51,446 nt of DNA from OMOG01 sp041485845 (GCA_041485845.1 JBGPKH010000001.1:1-51446), one strand, 5' to 3'; numbered from the stretch's first letter, positions 15,950-24,802 are shown. Numbers and translations: made by a program. Notes: a model not told the origin generated them from the sequence alone.

Positions 15950-16250
15950 CCCATCGCTGCCATCCCGTGCCGTGGGCCTCGGCGATGTCGCGTCGCGCCC
16001 CGTAAATCACACGATTACCAGCAAACGCTCCCGCGGCCCGATTTCCTATAGGTTCGGCACGCCACGTGCATTTTCGATCCATCGGGAATTCCGGTGTTGC
16101 TGAAGTTCGGCGGCTGTCCATTATCGCGTGCCGGCCGGACAGGAATCCGTTGCCCCAAATGGGGCATCGCCGTGAACCTGGTGGCGCATATCCGGCAGGG
16201 GCGCGACGCGACATCGCCGAGGCCAACGGCACGGGATGGCAAGCGATGGG
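15950..16250. repeat. Large inverted repeat (52-bp arms, 196-base centre)
   Basis: Arm 1 (15950-16001) and arm 2 (16198-16250) are near-perfect reverse complements with about two differences, one of them a single-base indel. The 196-base centre shows no convincing gene. Together they could form a long cruciform or RNA stem. The element fills most of the gap between the divergent DUF4159 and histidine-kinase genes (15831-16320). Flanking sequence beyond the arms keeps weak inverted similarity. It may be a MITE-like mobile element or a regulatory structure. Confidence 0.7.
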
Positions 16251-16320
16251 ACTTGGCGTTTGCCGCGGTTGCGACGGCAGCGCGCTATGATCCAGAGAGA
16301 CGGCGCAGAATGAGAGACAA

Positions 16321-17409
16321 TTGAAAGACACACAGGCAGTTGCGCGCATTCTCGTAGTGGCGGCCGGCATCGGGGCCGCCACGGCCCTGCATTACCTGAC
16401 GTCACCCTCGCTGCTCCTCTGGCACGAACTGTTTCAGCGCCTTTATTATCTGCCGATCATTTACGCCGCCATCTACTTTGGCTGGCGCGGCGGCCTGGTG
16501 GCGTCAGCCTGTGCGGCCCTGTGCTACATTCCCCACATCCTTCGTGCCTGGCACCACATGCCCGACTACACCATGAACCAGTACGCCGAGATCATTGTCT
16601 TTTTCCTGGTTGGCACGGTTACGGGCGTTCTGGCAGACCAAGGACGGAAGCACCGCATGGAATTGGAAGCCGCTTCAGAAGAGCTGGCCAGGGTGAACCG
16701 CGACCTCCAGGACAGCTTCGAGCAGATCAAGAGGGCGGACCGCCTGTCCGCGATAGGCCAACTCTCGGCCAGTCTGGCTCACGAGATACGAAACCCGCTG
16801 GCGAGTATTGACGGGGCGGCAAACCTGATTGAATCTGCGCAAACCTCCGACGAAATGCGGAGAAATTCCCTGACGATCATTCACAAGGAGATCCAGCGGT
16901 TGAACCGCTTGCTGACCAACCTGCTGGACTTCGCTCGTCCACGGAAGCCCGAATTCCAGGCTGTGGAGCCGGGCCGCCTATTCGATGCGATCATCGATCT
17001 GACCGGCCATTCCGCCCAGCAAACGGGAATCGCCATTTCGAAAGATATTCCGTCCCCGGCGCCTGCGTTCGAGTGCGATCCGGAACAGATGACGCAGGTG
17101 ATTCTAAACCTGGCAATCAATGCTGTACAGTCCATGACCGAACCCGGCCGGATTGTCTTATCGGCTCAGCAGAACGGCGCTTCGGTCGTGATCGCCGTTC
17201 GCGATCAGGGCCCCGGGATTCCCGAACAGGATCTCGACAAGATTTTCGATCCCTTTTTTACCACGAAGGATGCCGGCACCGGACTTGGCCTGTCGGTGGT
17301 CCATCAAATCGTGACCCAGCATGGTGGCACGGTGACGGTGCAGAAAAACCCCGATCGCGGCATGACGTTCTCGCTGGTCCTCCCATTGCAACAGAGGAGA
17401 GAGAGTTGA
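16321..17409 (+). CDS. NtrB/AtoS-type membrane histidine kinase
   Basis: A 362-residue kinase. Residues 5-106 contain about four membrane helices (LVVAAGIGAATALHYL, YLPIIYAAIYFGW, GLVASACAALCYI, IIVFFLVGTVTGVLA) with no clear periplasmic sensor loop. A coiled coil follows, then HisKA with the phospho-acceptor H154 in SLAHEIRNPLASI. The ATPase has an N box near LNLAINAVQ, DQGPGIP (G1) and GTGLGLSVV (G2). It should phosphorylate the regulator encoded next; the stop overlaps that gene's TTG start. The TTG start at 16321 is set by the first membrane helix. The signal sensed is unknown. The inverted-repeat element lies directly upstream. Confidence 0.92.
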   Translation: MKDTQAVARILVVAAGIGAATALHYLTSPSLLLWHELFQRLYYLPIIYAAIYFGWRGGLVASACAALCYIPHILRAWHHMPDYTMNQYAEIIVFFLVGTVTGVLADQGRKHRMELEAASEELARVNRDLQDSFEQIKRADRLSAIGQLSASLAHEIRNPLASIDGAANLIESAQTSDEMRRNSLTIIHKEIQRLNRLLTNLLDFARPRKPEFQAVEPGRLFDAIIDLTGHSAQQTGIAISKDIPSPAPAFECDPEQMTQVILNLAINAVQSMTEPGRIVLSAQQNGASVVIAVRDQGPGIPEQDLDKIFDPFFTTKDAGTGLGLSVVHQIVTQHGGTVTVQKNPDRGMTFSLVLPLQQRRES

Positions 17410-18803
17410 TCCAGAAACGAATACTGGTTGTCGACGATGACGAGAGTCTTCGCTGGGTGACCCAGGCGCAGCTACAGCAGAGCGGCTATCAGGTGGATGC
17501 GGCAGCCAATGGCAAGGAGGCTCTGGCGAAGGTTCAGGAGACTCCGCCCGACCTGGTGATCACGGATCTGATGATGCCGGGAATGTCCGGGGTCGAGTTG
17601 CTAAAGAAGATTCGCGCCGACTATCCGGAAATCATCGTGATCCTGGTCACCGCGTTTGGCTCCGTTGAGAACGCCGTTGAAGCCATGAAGGCCGGCGCCT
17701 ACGACTACATTACGAAGCCGGTGAATATGGAGGAGCTGCGGCTGATCGTGGGCCGCGGCCTCGAACACCTGGACCTTCGCCAGGAGGTGCGCAATCTCCG
17801 CAGCAGCCTCGACAAGAAGTACGGTTTCGAGAACATCCTGGGGCAGTCGAAGCCGCTGCTTTATGTGCTCGACATGGCATCGCGCGCCGCCAACGCTACC
17901 TCAACGGTGCTGATTCACGGTGAAACGGGCACGGGAAAGGAACTCTTGGCGAAAGCCGTCCACTTCAACAGTCGCCGGAAGGATAGGCCATTTGTCACGA
18001 TCAACTGCGGCGCGATTCCGAAAGACCTCCTCGAATCCGAGCTGTTTGGCCACGTCAGAGGTTCATTCACCGGCGCGCTCGCGAATAAGAGAGGCAAGGT
18101 TGAGCTGGCCGATGGTGGAACGTTATTCCTTGATGAAATCGGCGAGATGCCCCTTGAATTGCAGGTGAAACTGCTCCGCCTCATCCAGCAAGGCGAGATC
18201 GAAAAACTCGGGGTTGCCGGGGTGACGAAAGTGGACGTGCGAATCATCGCCGCTACGCACCGCAATTTGCAGGCGATGATTGAAGATGGGGCATTTCGTG
18301 AGGACCTGTATTACCGGCTGGCGGTCATCCCTCTCGAGCTTCCTCCATTGCGCGAGCGGGCGGACGATGTTCCGGAGCTTGTACAGCACTTTTTCCTGAA
18401 AGCTAAAGATCAACAAGGCCGGCCGGATCTGGTTCTCCCACCTTCGCTGCTGCCGTACTTCAGCGCATATCGCTGGCCGGGCAACGTCAGGGAGGTGGAA
18501 AACGTCATCGAGCGGATCGTGGTGCTGTCGCGCGGCAATGACATCGCCTTGAACGATCTACCTGAATTCCTGAGGCACGAACGGCCGGCGGCGGAGGAGT
18601 TCCATTTCGAGCTTCCGCCGCAGGGCATCAGCCTGGAAGGAGTGGAGAAGGAACTCATCGTCCGCACCCTGGAAAAGTTCAACTGGAACCAGACACGTGC
18701 GGCGCAATACCTGGATATCAGCCGAAAGACGCTCATCTACCGTATGGAGAAATTCGGGCTTCGCAAAGAACAGGCGGCGGCCGAGGACCAGCGGGCGGAC
18801 TGA
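17406..18803 (+). CDS. NtrC-family sigma-54 response regulator
   Basis: A 465-residue regulator: receiver domain 1-120 with phospho-Asp D54 (LVITDLMMPG), an AAA+ domain at about 140-390 with Walker A GETGTGKE (172-179) and Walker B GGTLFLDEIGEM, and a C-terminal Fis-type HTH (NQTRAAQYLDISRKTLIYRM). The sigma-54 contact loop reads GSFTGA (219-224), where GAFTGA is usual; the Ala-to-Ser change is found in natural family members. It should activate sigma-54 promoters after phosphorylation by the adjacent kinase. Start TTG 17406 overlaps the kinase stop. Targets are unknown; the gene just downstream is one candidate. Confidence 0.93.
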   Translation: MIQKRILVVDDDESLRWVTQAQLQQSGYQVDAAANGKEALAKVQETPPDLVITDLMMPGMSGVELLKKIRADYPEIIVILVTAFGSVENAVEAMKAGAYDYITKPVNMEELRLIVGRGLEHLDLRQEVRNLRSSLDKKYGFENILGQSKPLLYVLDMASRAANATSTVLIHGETGTGKELLAKAVHFNSRRKDRPFVTINCGAIPKDLLESELFGHVRGSFTGALANKRGKVELADGGTLFLDEIGEMPLELQVKLLRLIQQGEIEKLGVAGVTKVDVRIIAATHRNLQAMIEDGAFREDLYYRLAVIPLELPPLRERADDVPELVQHFFLKAKDQQGRPDLVLPPSLLPYFSAYRWPGNVREVENVIERIVVLSRGNDIALNDLPEFLRHERPAAEEFHFELPPQGISLEGVEKELIVRTLEKFNWNQTRAAQYLDISRKTLIYRMEKFGLRKEQAAAEDQRAD

Positions 18804-18865
18804 CGGCGCCATTTCGGAGAGGTCATTCCCGGACCACTTGGTGTAGAATCCAGAGGGGGTGACCT

Positions 18866-19354
18866 ATGGAGCGACGATCCTGGTTCGGAGCCTTCATCGG
18901 TGTCCTGACGCTGGCGGTTCTGGGGTACGCCGGGTGGCGGACGTTCAGCTCGAATGCCGATGCGTGCTATGCGTGCCAACGGCCGGTTCACGCTCACTCC
19001 AAGACGGTGGCAGTCGCCAACGGACACGCCCGGCTCTTCTGCTGTCCAGCGTGTGCCCTTTCCGAGCACCAGCAGGCGGGCAAGCCAATCCAGGTCACTC
19101 AACTGACATCATTTCTGAACGGAAAAGTCCTGTCGCCTGAAAACGCCTACCTCGTGAAAGGCAGCAACGTGAATTTATGCGAAAGAACGCACGAGCTTAT
19201 CCAGGAGGACAAACGGTCTGCGGATTTGCGCTATGACCGTTGTGCCCCCAGCCTGATCGCTTTCGCCCAGCGGAGCGAAGCCCTGGCGTTCGCGCGCGAG
19301 CACGGCGGCGAGGTGGCGCCGTTCAGCGAGACGGCAGCCGCATTCGTGAAGTAG
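18866..19354 (+). CDS. Membrane-anchored Cys-rich NosL/TRASH-like protein
   Basis: A 162-residue protein with an N-terminal signal anchor (residues 7-27). A Cys-rich domain has CYACQRPVHAHSKT and LFCCPACALSEHQ, and a C-terminal part reads LVKGSNVNLCER...DRCAPSLIAFAQRSEALAFAREHGGEV. The last segment resembles NosL-family proteins, in which 'P-L-AF-----A--FA--HGG-V' follows a metal-binding region. NosL binds Cu(I) in nitrous-oxide reductase maturation, but many NosL-like proteins lie outside nos clusters, as here. The four N-terminal Cys could bind Cu or Zn outside the inner membrane. It lies 62 bp downstream of the NtrC-type gene and is followed by a hairpin. Confidence 0.7.
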   Translation: MERRSWFGAFIGVLTLAVLGYAGWRTFSSNADACYACQRPVHAHSKTVAVANGHARLFCCPACALSEHQQAGKPIQVTQLTSFLNGKVLSPENAYLVKGSNVNLCERTHELIQEDKRSADLRYDRCAPSLIAFAQRSEALAFAREHGGEVAPFSETAAAFVK

Positions 19355-19357
19355 CCT

Positions 19358-19379
19358 GGCGGCAGCCGCCTTCTTTCTT
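19358..19379 (+). terminator. Hairpin terminator after the NosL-like gene
   Basis: A short GC stem (GGCGG / CCGCC, loop CAG) followed by the pyrimidine-rich run TTCTTTCTT starts four bases after the stop at 19354. This is the most canonical intrinsic terminator I see in the window. Confidence 0.6.
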
Positions 19380-19648
19380 GCGCGGCAATCGGTGTCGATG
19401 ACCTGAGTGTCCCGCGTGTCCCGCTTCGGTTCCAGCGCGTTTGGCCGGCGCAGTTGGGGCCTGAACCCCGGCGGCGATCGAGTCCACTTCTTCGGCGCTT
19501 TCGAAAAGTGAACCGCCCGTGCTTTCCAAAAACCACCCACGCTGCTTTAGCACGGTTCCCAGGAGCGGTATCGTTGATCCGGTCTCTGTGGAGCTCATCC
19601 GCCAGATTAGTTTACTCCCGCTCCGCACGGTTACAATGAGAGCGTCAG

Positions 19649-21628
19649 ATGACCCCCGATCGCTCCCACGATTCCCGAAACCTGTTCGCGCGCTGGTTCC
19701 GCCTTTCCCTGCGCGCGCGGGGCGTCGCCGTGCTGGTGGTGCCGATTGCCGCGCTGTTCGTCGCGCTGTTCAGTGTTTACTGGATGGAGCGTGAATCCAG
19801 CGATGCCGAGCGGACCCTGGCGCGCGTCTCCGATACGCGAGCCGAACTGCTTCAGCTTACGATCCTTCTGCGCGACCTGGACGCCGCCGTGAGCGGATAC
19901 CTGACCGCCCGCGAGGGCCGCTACCTCGCGTCGTACGACACCGCCCGCGCCGCGGCGGAACAGTCCCTGCAACACCTGGCTTTCCTGGCGAGCGGCGATC
20001 CGGCCAGCGCCGGCGCGCTCGAAGAAATTCGCCGTTCCTACCGGGAAGCCGCACAGATCTTCGACGAATTGCGCTCCGGTCAGGCCGCCTCGCCCGCCCG
20101 CCTGCTCGACCGGGCCAAGCCGGCGATCGGCCAGATCCAGACTCGTCTCGCGAGCTTGAACCGGGTTCAGGATGCCCGGCTCTTGGGTGGGCGCAACGAG
20201 CGCGACATGGCCCGCCGGAAACTCTTCCGGATCGTCATGTTCTGCGGTGTTCTGGGGCCGCTGGGAGCGCTTTTCGTCAACCTGATCGTGGCCGGCAGGC
20301 TGGTGCGGCGTCTCCAGGCGGTGGGAGAGAACGCACGGCTGATGGCCCACGGCCTGCCCCTCGAACGGTTCGCTTCGGGCGACGACGAAATCGCCTGGCT
20401 GGCCCGGGGGATCGAGGATGCGGCCTGCCTGTTGCGCGAGCGCGAGCGCGAACTTCGCGACAGCGAAAGACGCTATCGCGACCTGTTCGACCAGGCGCCC
20501 ATCCCTTACGAAGAGACCGGCCGGGAGGGCGTGATCCGGCGTTTCAACCAGGCCGTCTGCACTCTTCTCAAGTGCCCGCCGGACCGCATTCTCGGCCGCC
20601 GCGCATGGGACTTCGCCGCGCCGGATCGGCAGGACAGCTTGCGCGCGGCCATGATGGAACGACTCGCGTCGGGGTCGGAAACGGGCCCGTATGAATGTGA
20701 GTACTTCCTGGAAGACGGCTCCCGGATTGAGGTGGAAATCCGCGAAACTCCGATCCGCGACAACAGCGGAGCGGTGACCGGGGTCTGCCGCTCGCTGATG
20801 GACGTGACCGAGCGGAACATCGCCGCCATGGCGGCCCGCAAGGTGGAGCAGTACGCCATGGAACTGCGCAACAAGAACGAGCAGCTCGCACGGGCGCTGG
20901 ATGCCGCGCGTTCGGCCACAGAGGCCAAGAGCCGGTTCCTGGCGGGCATCTCACACGAGCTGCGAACGCCGTTAAACGGAATCATCGGGTTCTCCGAGCT
21001 GATGCACGACGGCCGGGTGGGCCCCGTCTCCGACCAACACCGCGAGTTTCTCAGCGACATTCTCACGAGCGCCCGCCACCTGCTGCGGCTCATCAACGAC
21101 ATTCTCGACCTTTCCAAGATCGAGGCGGGAAGAATGGAGTTTCGCCCGGAGCGCCGCTTGGTTCATGCGCTGGTTTACGAGGTCTGCGACGTGATCCGGC
21201 CCCTCGCCGAAAAGAAGAACATGCAAATCTCGACGGATGTGCCGCGGGACGTCGTGGTGGTCCTGGACGCCTCCCGCTTCAAGCAGGTTCTGTACAATTA
21301 CCTGTCGAACGCCGTGAAGTTTACGCCGCCCGGCGGCGACGTCTCGGTGCGCGTGTCGCTCGAGGAGAACTCCCGCTTCCGTCTGGAAGTGGAGGACACC
21401 GGGATCGGCATCGAAACCGCTGAGCTGCCGCTGCTCTTCAAGGAGTTTCAGCAACTCCCCAACAGCCGTAAAGCGGAGCAAGGCACCGGTCTCGGCCTGG
21501 CTCTGACCCGGACCATTGTGGAAGCGCAGGGCGGGAGTGTGGCGGTGCGCAGCCAGCCCGGCCGCGGCAGCGTCTTTTCGGCGGTGTTGCCGCTGGATAC
21601 CACGGGGGTGGTTCCCGGGCAGGGGTGA
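19649..21628 (+). CDS. CHASE3-like/HAMP/PAS membrane histidine kinase
   Basis: A 659-residue kinase. A first transmembrane helix (about 26-46) and a periplasmic helical segment of the CHASE3 kind (about 50-175, with LLQLTILLRDLDAAVSGYLTAREG) are followed by a second helix (about 193-213) and HAMP-like sequence. A PAS domain (about 270-390) with YRDLFDQAPIP and a coiled coil come next. HisKA carries the His in AGISHELRTPLNGIIGF, and the ATPase domain has NAVKFTPPGG, EDTGIGIE and GTGLGLALT. No receiver domain follows and no response-regulator gene is adjacent, so it is an orphan sensor. The signal is unknown. Confidence 0.9.
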   Translation: MTPDRSHDSRNLFARWFRLSLRARGVAVLVVPIAALFVALFSVYWMERESSDAERTLARVSDTRAELLQLTILLRDLDAAVSGYLTAREGRYLASYDTARAAAEQSLQHLAFLASGDPASAGALEEIRRSYREAAQIFDELRSGQAASPARLLDRAKPAIGQIQTRLASLNRVQDARLLGGRNERDMARRKLFRIVMFCGVLGPLGALFVNLIVAGRLVRRLQAVGENARLMAHGLPLERFASGDDEIAWLARGIEDAACLLRERERELRDSERRYRDLFDQAPIPYEETGREGVIRRFNQAVCTLLKCPPDRILGRRAWDFAAPDRQDSLRAAMMERLASGSETGPYECEYFLEDGSRIEVEIRETPIRDNSGAVTGVCRSLMDVTERNIAAMAARKVEQYAMELRNKNEQLARALDAARSATEAKSRFLAGISHELRTPLNGIIGFSELMHDGRVGPVSDQHREFLSDILTSARHLLRLINDILDLSKIEAGRMEFRPERRLVHALVYEVCDVIRPLAEKKNMQISTDVPRDVVVVLDASRFKQVLYNYLSNAVKFTPPGGDVSVRVSLEENSRFRLEVEDTGIGIETAELPLLFKEFQQLPNSRKAEQGTGLGLALTRTIVEAQGGSVAVRSQPGRGSVFSAVLPLDTTGVVPGQG

Positions 21629-21903
21629 GCGCCTGAGACGTGCGTTTTGGGAATGGTTCGTGTGGTGGGATCGCCCCCGGGTGAAGCGGCATCGAACTCC
21701 GTGTCTTCCCGAGTTCGTGACGCAGAGCCGCCTTCCATCCGCGCCGAGGGCGATCCCGCGAGGCAGGCGTCCAACCGGCGCTCAGCGCGACCCCGGATTT
21801 GGAGACCGGGTCGGCGGCTGCCGGTTCATCGCTCCCCCGCAACCCGCGAACAGGCCAGTGTACCACATTTTCGTGTTTCAGGGGTGGTTATCTGGAAATG
21901 TCC

Positions 21904-22692
21904 TCACTGCGGCAACTGGATCTGCACGTGCCGCTCGCGGTTCAGTTGCACACTGAAATCGCGGTCCACCGCGTCGAGCGCCGCCTGCTTTTCCTCGCGC
22001 TCGAGGGTGATGTAATGCAGGGTCTTTCCATCCACCCAGTACGATACCGCCGCGCGAATCACGTGGTCCTTGAAGGCGATCAGGTAGATGGGCGAGCCGC
22101 CGCTGCCGGAGGAAGCGACTTCCTGGCCGTATTGATCGTACTGGCGAGTCACCGGCGTGGCGCGCTCCACATAGACCGTAGACGCCGGCTGGCTCTGGGA
22201 CGGATAGATCACGGTCACGTTGGGCGAAGTGTTGTAAGCCGCATAACCGTACCCGTAGCCGGAGTAATAAGGATCGTACGGATAGGAATCGTAATAGCCA
22301 TACCCATATCCCCCATACGGGTAAGAATAGGGCAGGTAGGATCCTCCGTAGAACGCGGTGCCGAAGCCGAAGCCGCGACTGAAGCCGCCCCGGAAGCCGC
22401 TGAACCCCCCGAAGCCGGGGCCGGCGCCACCATGAAAACCACCTCCCACGCCGCCGCGATAGCCGCCGGAGCCCATTCCGCCGCCGCGATAGCCGCCGGA
22501 GCCCATTCCGCCGCCGCGATAGCCGCCGCCGCCCATACCACCGCCCATGCCGCCCCCGCGAGATCCGCCGCCGCCCATACCGCCGCCCATGCCGCCCCCG
22601 CGAGATCCGCCGCCCATACCACCCCCGCGCCCTTGTGCCATGGCGCTGCCGGCCAGCAGGCCACATAAAGCCAGTTGCAGTAGAATCCTCAT
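21904..22692 (-). CDS. Secreted glycine-rich repeat protein
   Basis: A 262-residue protein with a signal peptide (MRILLQLALCGLLAGSAMAQ). About 90 residues of Gly-Met-Arg-Ser-Tyr repeats (GGGMGGG, YRGGGMGSGG) and a Tyr/Gly/Pro-rich stretch (YPYGGYGYGYYDSYPYDP) follow. The C-terminal domain is ordinary: ASTVYVERATP, GSPIYLIAFKDHVIRAAVSYW, VDGKTLHYITLERE, DRDFSVQLNRERH. The C-terminal part resembles small beta domains found on glycine-rich envelope proteins in Acidobacteriota. The low-complexity region is probably extended and surface-exposed. Function unknown. Tandem 27-base repeats underlie the glycine-rich part. Confidence 0.75.
   Translation of the reverse strand: MRILLQLALCGLLAGSAMAQGRGGGMGGGSRGGGMGGGMGGGGSRGGGMGGGMGGGGYRGGGMGSGGYRGGGMGSGGYRGGVGGGFHGGAGPGFGGFSGFRGGFSRGFGFGTAFYGGSYLPYSYPYGGYGYGYYDSYPYDPYYSGYGYGYAAYNTSPNVTVIYPSQSQPASTVYVERATPVTRQYDQYGQEVASSGSGGSPIYLIAFKDHVIRAAVSYWVDGKTLHYITLEREEKQAALDAVDRDFSVQLNRERHVQIQLPQ
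22465..22620. repeat. Imperfect 27-bp and related tandem repeats
   Basis: The DNA coding for the GGYRGGGMGS and GGGSRGGGMG motifs consists of short in-frame tandem units of about 27 and 45 bases with high identity between neighbours. In-frame unit length preserves the protein repeat, so copy number could vary without breaking the gene. Confidence 0.7.
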
Positions 22693-22760
22693 GGAACGCT
22701 CCTACTCGGAGCTTACTCCCGATGGCCTGCCGCCGCAACCCGTCGGAGGCTGGCGGAATG

Positions 22761-22995
22761 TCAGCGCTCATGGAGATCCTCGCGCTTTCAGGTCCGCCGG
22801 CCCGCTTGCATACGAGAGGTGCGGAAGATCTCATCCAGTTGCGCCAAAGCGGCCAGCCGCTGGTTCTGTTCCCCGAACGAGCCGCGAGAGAGAATCGCGG
22901 ACCAGTTGGTTGACCGGCGAGTTGCGATCCATGGCCACCTTGCGCGCAGCGCGGAGCGGATTCCCGTCGAGGCTGAGCGTCAGGTTCCTGGGCAC
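22761..22995 (-). pseudogene. Broken ribbon-helix-helix antitoxin (DUF6364-like)
   Basis: Read from GTG 22995, the minus strand gives a typical antitoxin start: PRNLTLSLDGNPLRAARKVAMD, then NSPVNQLVRDSLSRLVR. One surplus G then shifts the frame. The next frame continues the same protein with EQNQRLAALAQLDEIF and RTSRMQAGRRT, then meets TGA (22788-22790) where the family usually has Trp, followed by KREDLHER. So the gene carries one frameshift and one nonsense change. No PIN toxin gene is adjacent. It fills most of the gap between the glycine-rich gene and the MFS gene. Confidence 0.65.
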
Positions 22996-23042
22996 ATAGC
23001 CTTGCTCGCCAAAGCGCGAGGACGGCCGCGGCTCGGTAACGC

Positions 23043-24254
23043 CTACGCCTTACTCTTGATGCGGCCGCCGCCGCGGAAGAACGCCGCCACCAGCAGCAGA
23101 ATGGCAAACGCGCCGGTTCCGCAACTGAGCCAGAAGGCGCGCCAGTCGTGCGCCGCCGCCCCGGCGTTCTTTCCAGTAAAGATGTCCAGGGCGACGCCGG
23201 AGAGCAGCGAACCGGCAAACATCCCCACGCCGTAGGTCACAAAGGTCAGAAAGCCCTGCGCCGTGATCCGGAGACGCGGCGGCGCTTCCTGGTCCGCGTA
23301 CAGTTGCCCCGTCATGAAGAAGAAATCGAAGCACACGCCGTGGAGCAAAATCGCCGCGTAGAACATCCACACGCCGGGGCCCGGATTGCCGTAGGCCAGC
23401 AGCCCGTACCGCAGCGACCATGACGCGAGACCGATCAGCAGAATGGCTTTCACCGTGACGCGGCGGAAAATCAGCGGCATGAGCAGCATCGCGCCCACCT
23501 CCGACATCTGCCCCAGGGTCATCTTGCCGGCGGCGTTCTGCACGCCAACCTCGTTCAGATAAGTATTGGTGAACGTGAAATAAAAGGTCAACGGAATGCA
23601 CGCCAGAAACGAGGCCACGATAAAAACCAGGTACGTGCGCTGCTTCAACATCACCAGGGCATCGAGGCCCAGCACGCTGCGCACGGTGACCGGCCCTCCC
23701 TTGCCCAGCGCCGGCGTGTGCGGCAGAAGCAGGCTGAACAGTCCCATGGCCACCGAGGCCCCCGCCGCCAGCAGGAACTGGGTCGAAGATTTCTCGATAG
23801 CCAGCCAACCGACAATCTGCCCGATCGCGATCCAGCCGATGGTCGCAAACACGCGAATCAGCGGGAACTCCGCGCCGGCGTCTTTCACCTGGCGCAAGGC
23901 GATGGAATTAGTCAGCGCGATGGTCGGGAAGAAGCACAGGCAGTACAAAAACATCAGGGCATAGACCGGCAGGAAGCTGGTGGCCTTGGTCACCAGGAAC
24001 AGAAAGACCGCGCCGGCCAGGTGCAGCACGGCAAGCACCCGCTCGGCGGCGAAGAAGCGATCGGCCACCATGGCCACGAAAAACGGAGAGATCATCGACG
24101 CCAGCGCGCTGGTGCCGAATACCGCGCCCGCCTCGGTTCCGGAGAATTTCAGGGTCGACGTGAGATAGGTCCCGATGGTCACGTACCACGCGCCCCAGAT
24201 CACGTAGTTCAGGAACATCATGATGCTGAGGCGGACGTTGACGGAAGTAGGCAT
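23043..24254 (-). CDS. NupG/XapB-like MFS nucleoside transporter
   Basis: A 403-residue protein with twelve predicted membrane helices. The start MPTSVNVRLSIMMFLNYVIWGAWYVTIGTYL is characteristic of the nucleoside:H+ symporter family (NupG/XapB), as are FSGTEAGAVFGTSALASMISPFFVAMVADRFF and the later YNPG-like loop 'LLAYGNPG'. The family imports nucleosides with protons across the inner membrane. In Acidobacteria and Planctomycetes, members of this family also sit near sugar catabolism genes, so the substrate is not certain. Start 24254 is chosen by the conserved first helix. It is 38 bp downstream of the HIT gene and probably co-transcribed. Confidence 0.88.
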   Translation of the reverse strand: MPTSVNVRLSIMMFLNYVIWGAWYVTIGTYLTSTLKFSGTEAGAVFGTSALASMISPFFVAMVADRFFAAERVLAVLHLAGAVFLFLVTKATSFLPVYALMFLYCLCFFPTIALTNSIALRQVKDAGAEFPLIRVFATIGWIAIGQIVGWLAIEKSSTQFLLAAGASVAMGLFSLLLPHTPALGKGGPVTVRSVLGLDALVMLKQRTYLVFIVASFLACIPLTFYFTFTNTYLNEVGVQNAAGKMTLGQMSEVGAMLLMPLIFRRVTVKAILLIGLASWSLRYGLLAYGNPGPGVWMFYAAILLHGVCFDFFFMTGQLYADQEAPPRLRITAQGFLTFVTYGVGMFAGSLLSGVALDIFTGKNAGAAAHDWRAFWLSCGTGAFAILLLVAAFFRGGGRIKSKA

Positions 24255-24292
24255 ACGTTGCAGTGTACCAGTGGAACGTGCCTCCCGGCCGG

Positions 24293-24784
24293 TCAGGCTC
24301 GTCCCGGCTCGAACGCCGCCCGCAAACGGGACCAGGTAATCTCGAGATCCTCGGGCACCACGCGCGTCTCCCCCACCACGGTCATGAAATTGGTATCGCC
24401 GGTCCACCGCGGCAGGATGTGCAGGTGGATGTGTCCGGCGATGCCCGCCCCGGCGCTGCGCCCGATATTGAAACCCAGGTTCAGCCCCTCCGGCCGGTAG
24501 ACGGTGCGCAGGTGGCGCTCGCAGTCGCGGGCCATTCGGATGAGCTCCACGAGCGTGTCGTCGGACGCCTCTTCCATGGTCGCCACGTGCTCGTACGGCA
24601 CCACCATGATGTGGCCGGTGGTGTACGGAAACCGGTTGAGGATGACGAAGTTTCGCGCGCCGCGATGCACCACCAGCCACGCCTGGTCGTCGGCGCTCTT
24701 CCCGGCCGCGCAAAAGATGCACTCTACCGGCTCCCCTGTTTTGACGATGTACTGGTAGCGCCAGGGGGTCCAGAGATAGTCCAT
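24293..24784 (-). CDS. HIT-family nucleotide hydrolase/phosphorylase
   Basis: A 163-residue protein with the histidine-triad motif HIHLH at 118-122, the CIFC zinc-type pair at 22-25 and the family starts MDYLWTPWRYQYI and NRFPYTTGHIMVVPY. This is the bacterial HIT subgroup related to Ap4A phosphorylase/FHIT, which act on AMP-containing dinucleotides or adenylated compounds. The catalytic His and the preceding Asn/Gly residues (GFNIGRSAGAGIAGHIHLH) are all present. It follows the HU/IHF gene by 18 bp and precedes the transporter gene. Confidence 0.92.
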   Translation of the reverse strand: MDYLWTPWRYQYIVKTGEPVECIFCAAGKSADDQAWLVVHRGARNFVILNRFPYTTGHIMVVPYEHVATMEEASDDTLVELIRMARDCERHLRTVYRPEGLNLGFNIGRSAGAGIAGHIHLHILPRWTGDTNFMTVVGETRVVPEDLEITWSRLRAAFEPGRA

Positions 24785-24802
24785 GCGGTTCCGGGAATTG
24801 GG

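Noticed and set aside
16321..16321. Upstream start for the kinase in other frames of the inverted-repeat region
   Set aside because: The open frames at 16066-16324 run through the repeat arms and share no kinase sequence; they are chance frames.
19355..19648. Possible small gene in the gap before the second kinase
   Set aside because: Open frames on both strands are short and read as GC-rich shadow sequence without motifs.
22465..22620. CRISPR array in the repeated region
   Set aside because: The units are direct tandem in-frame repeats with no unique spacers of constant length.
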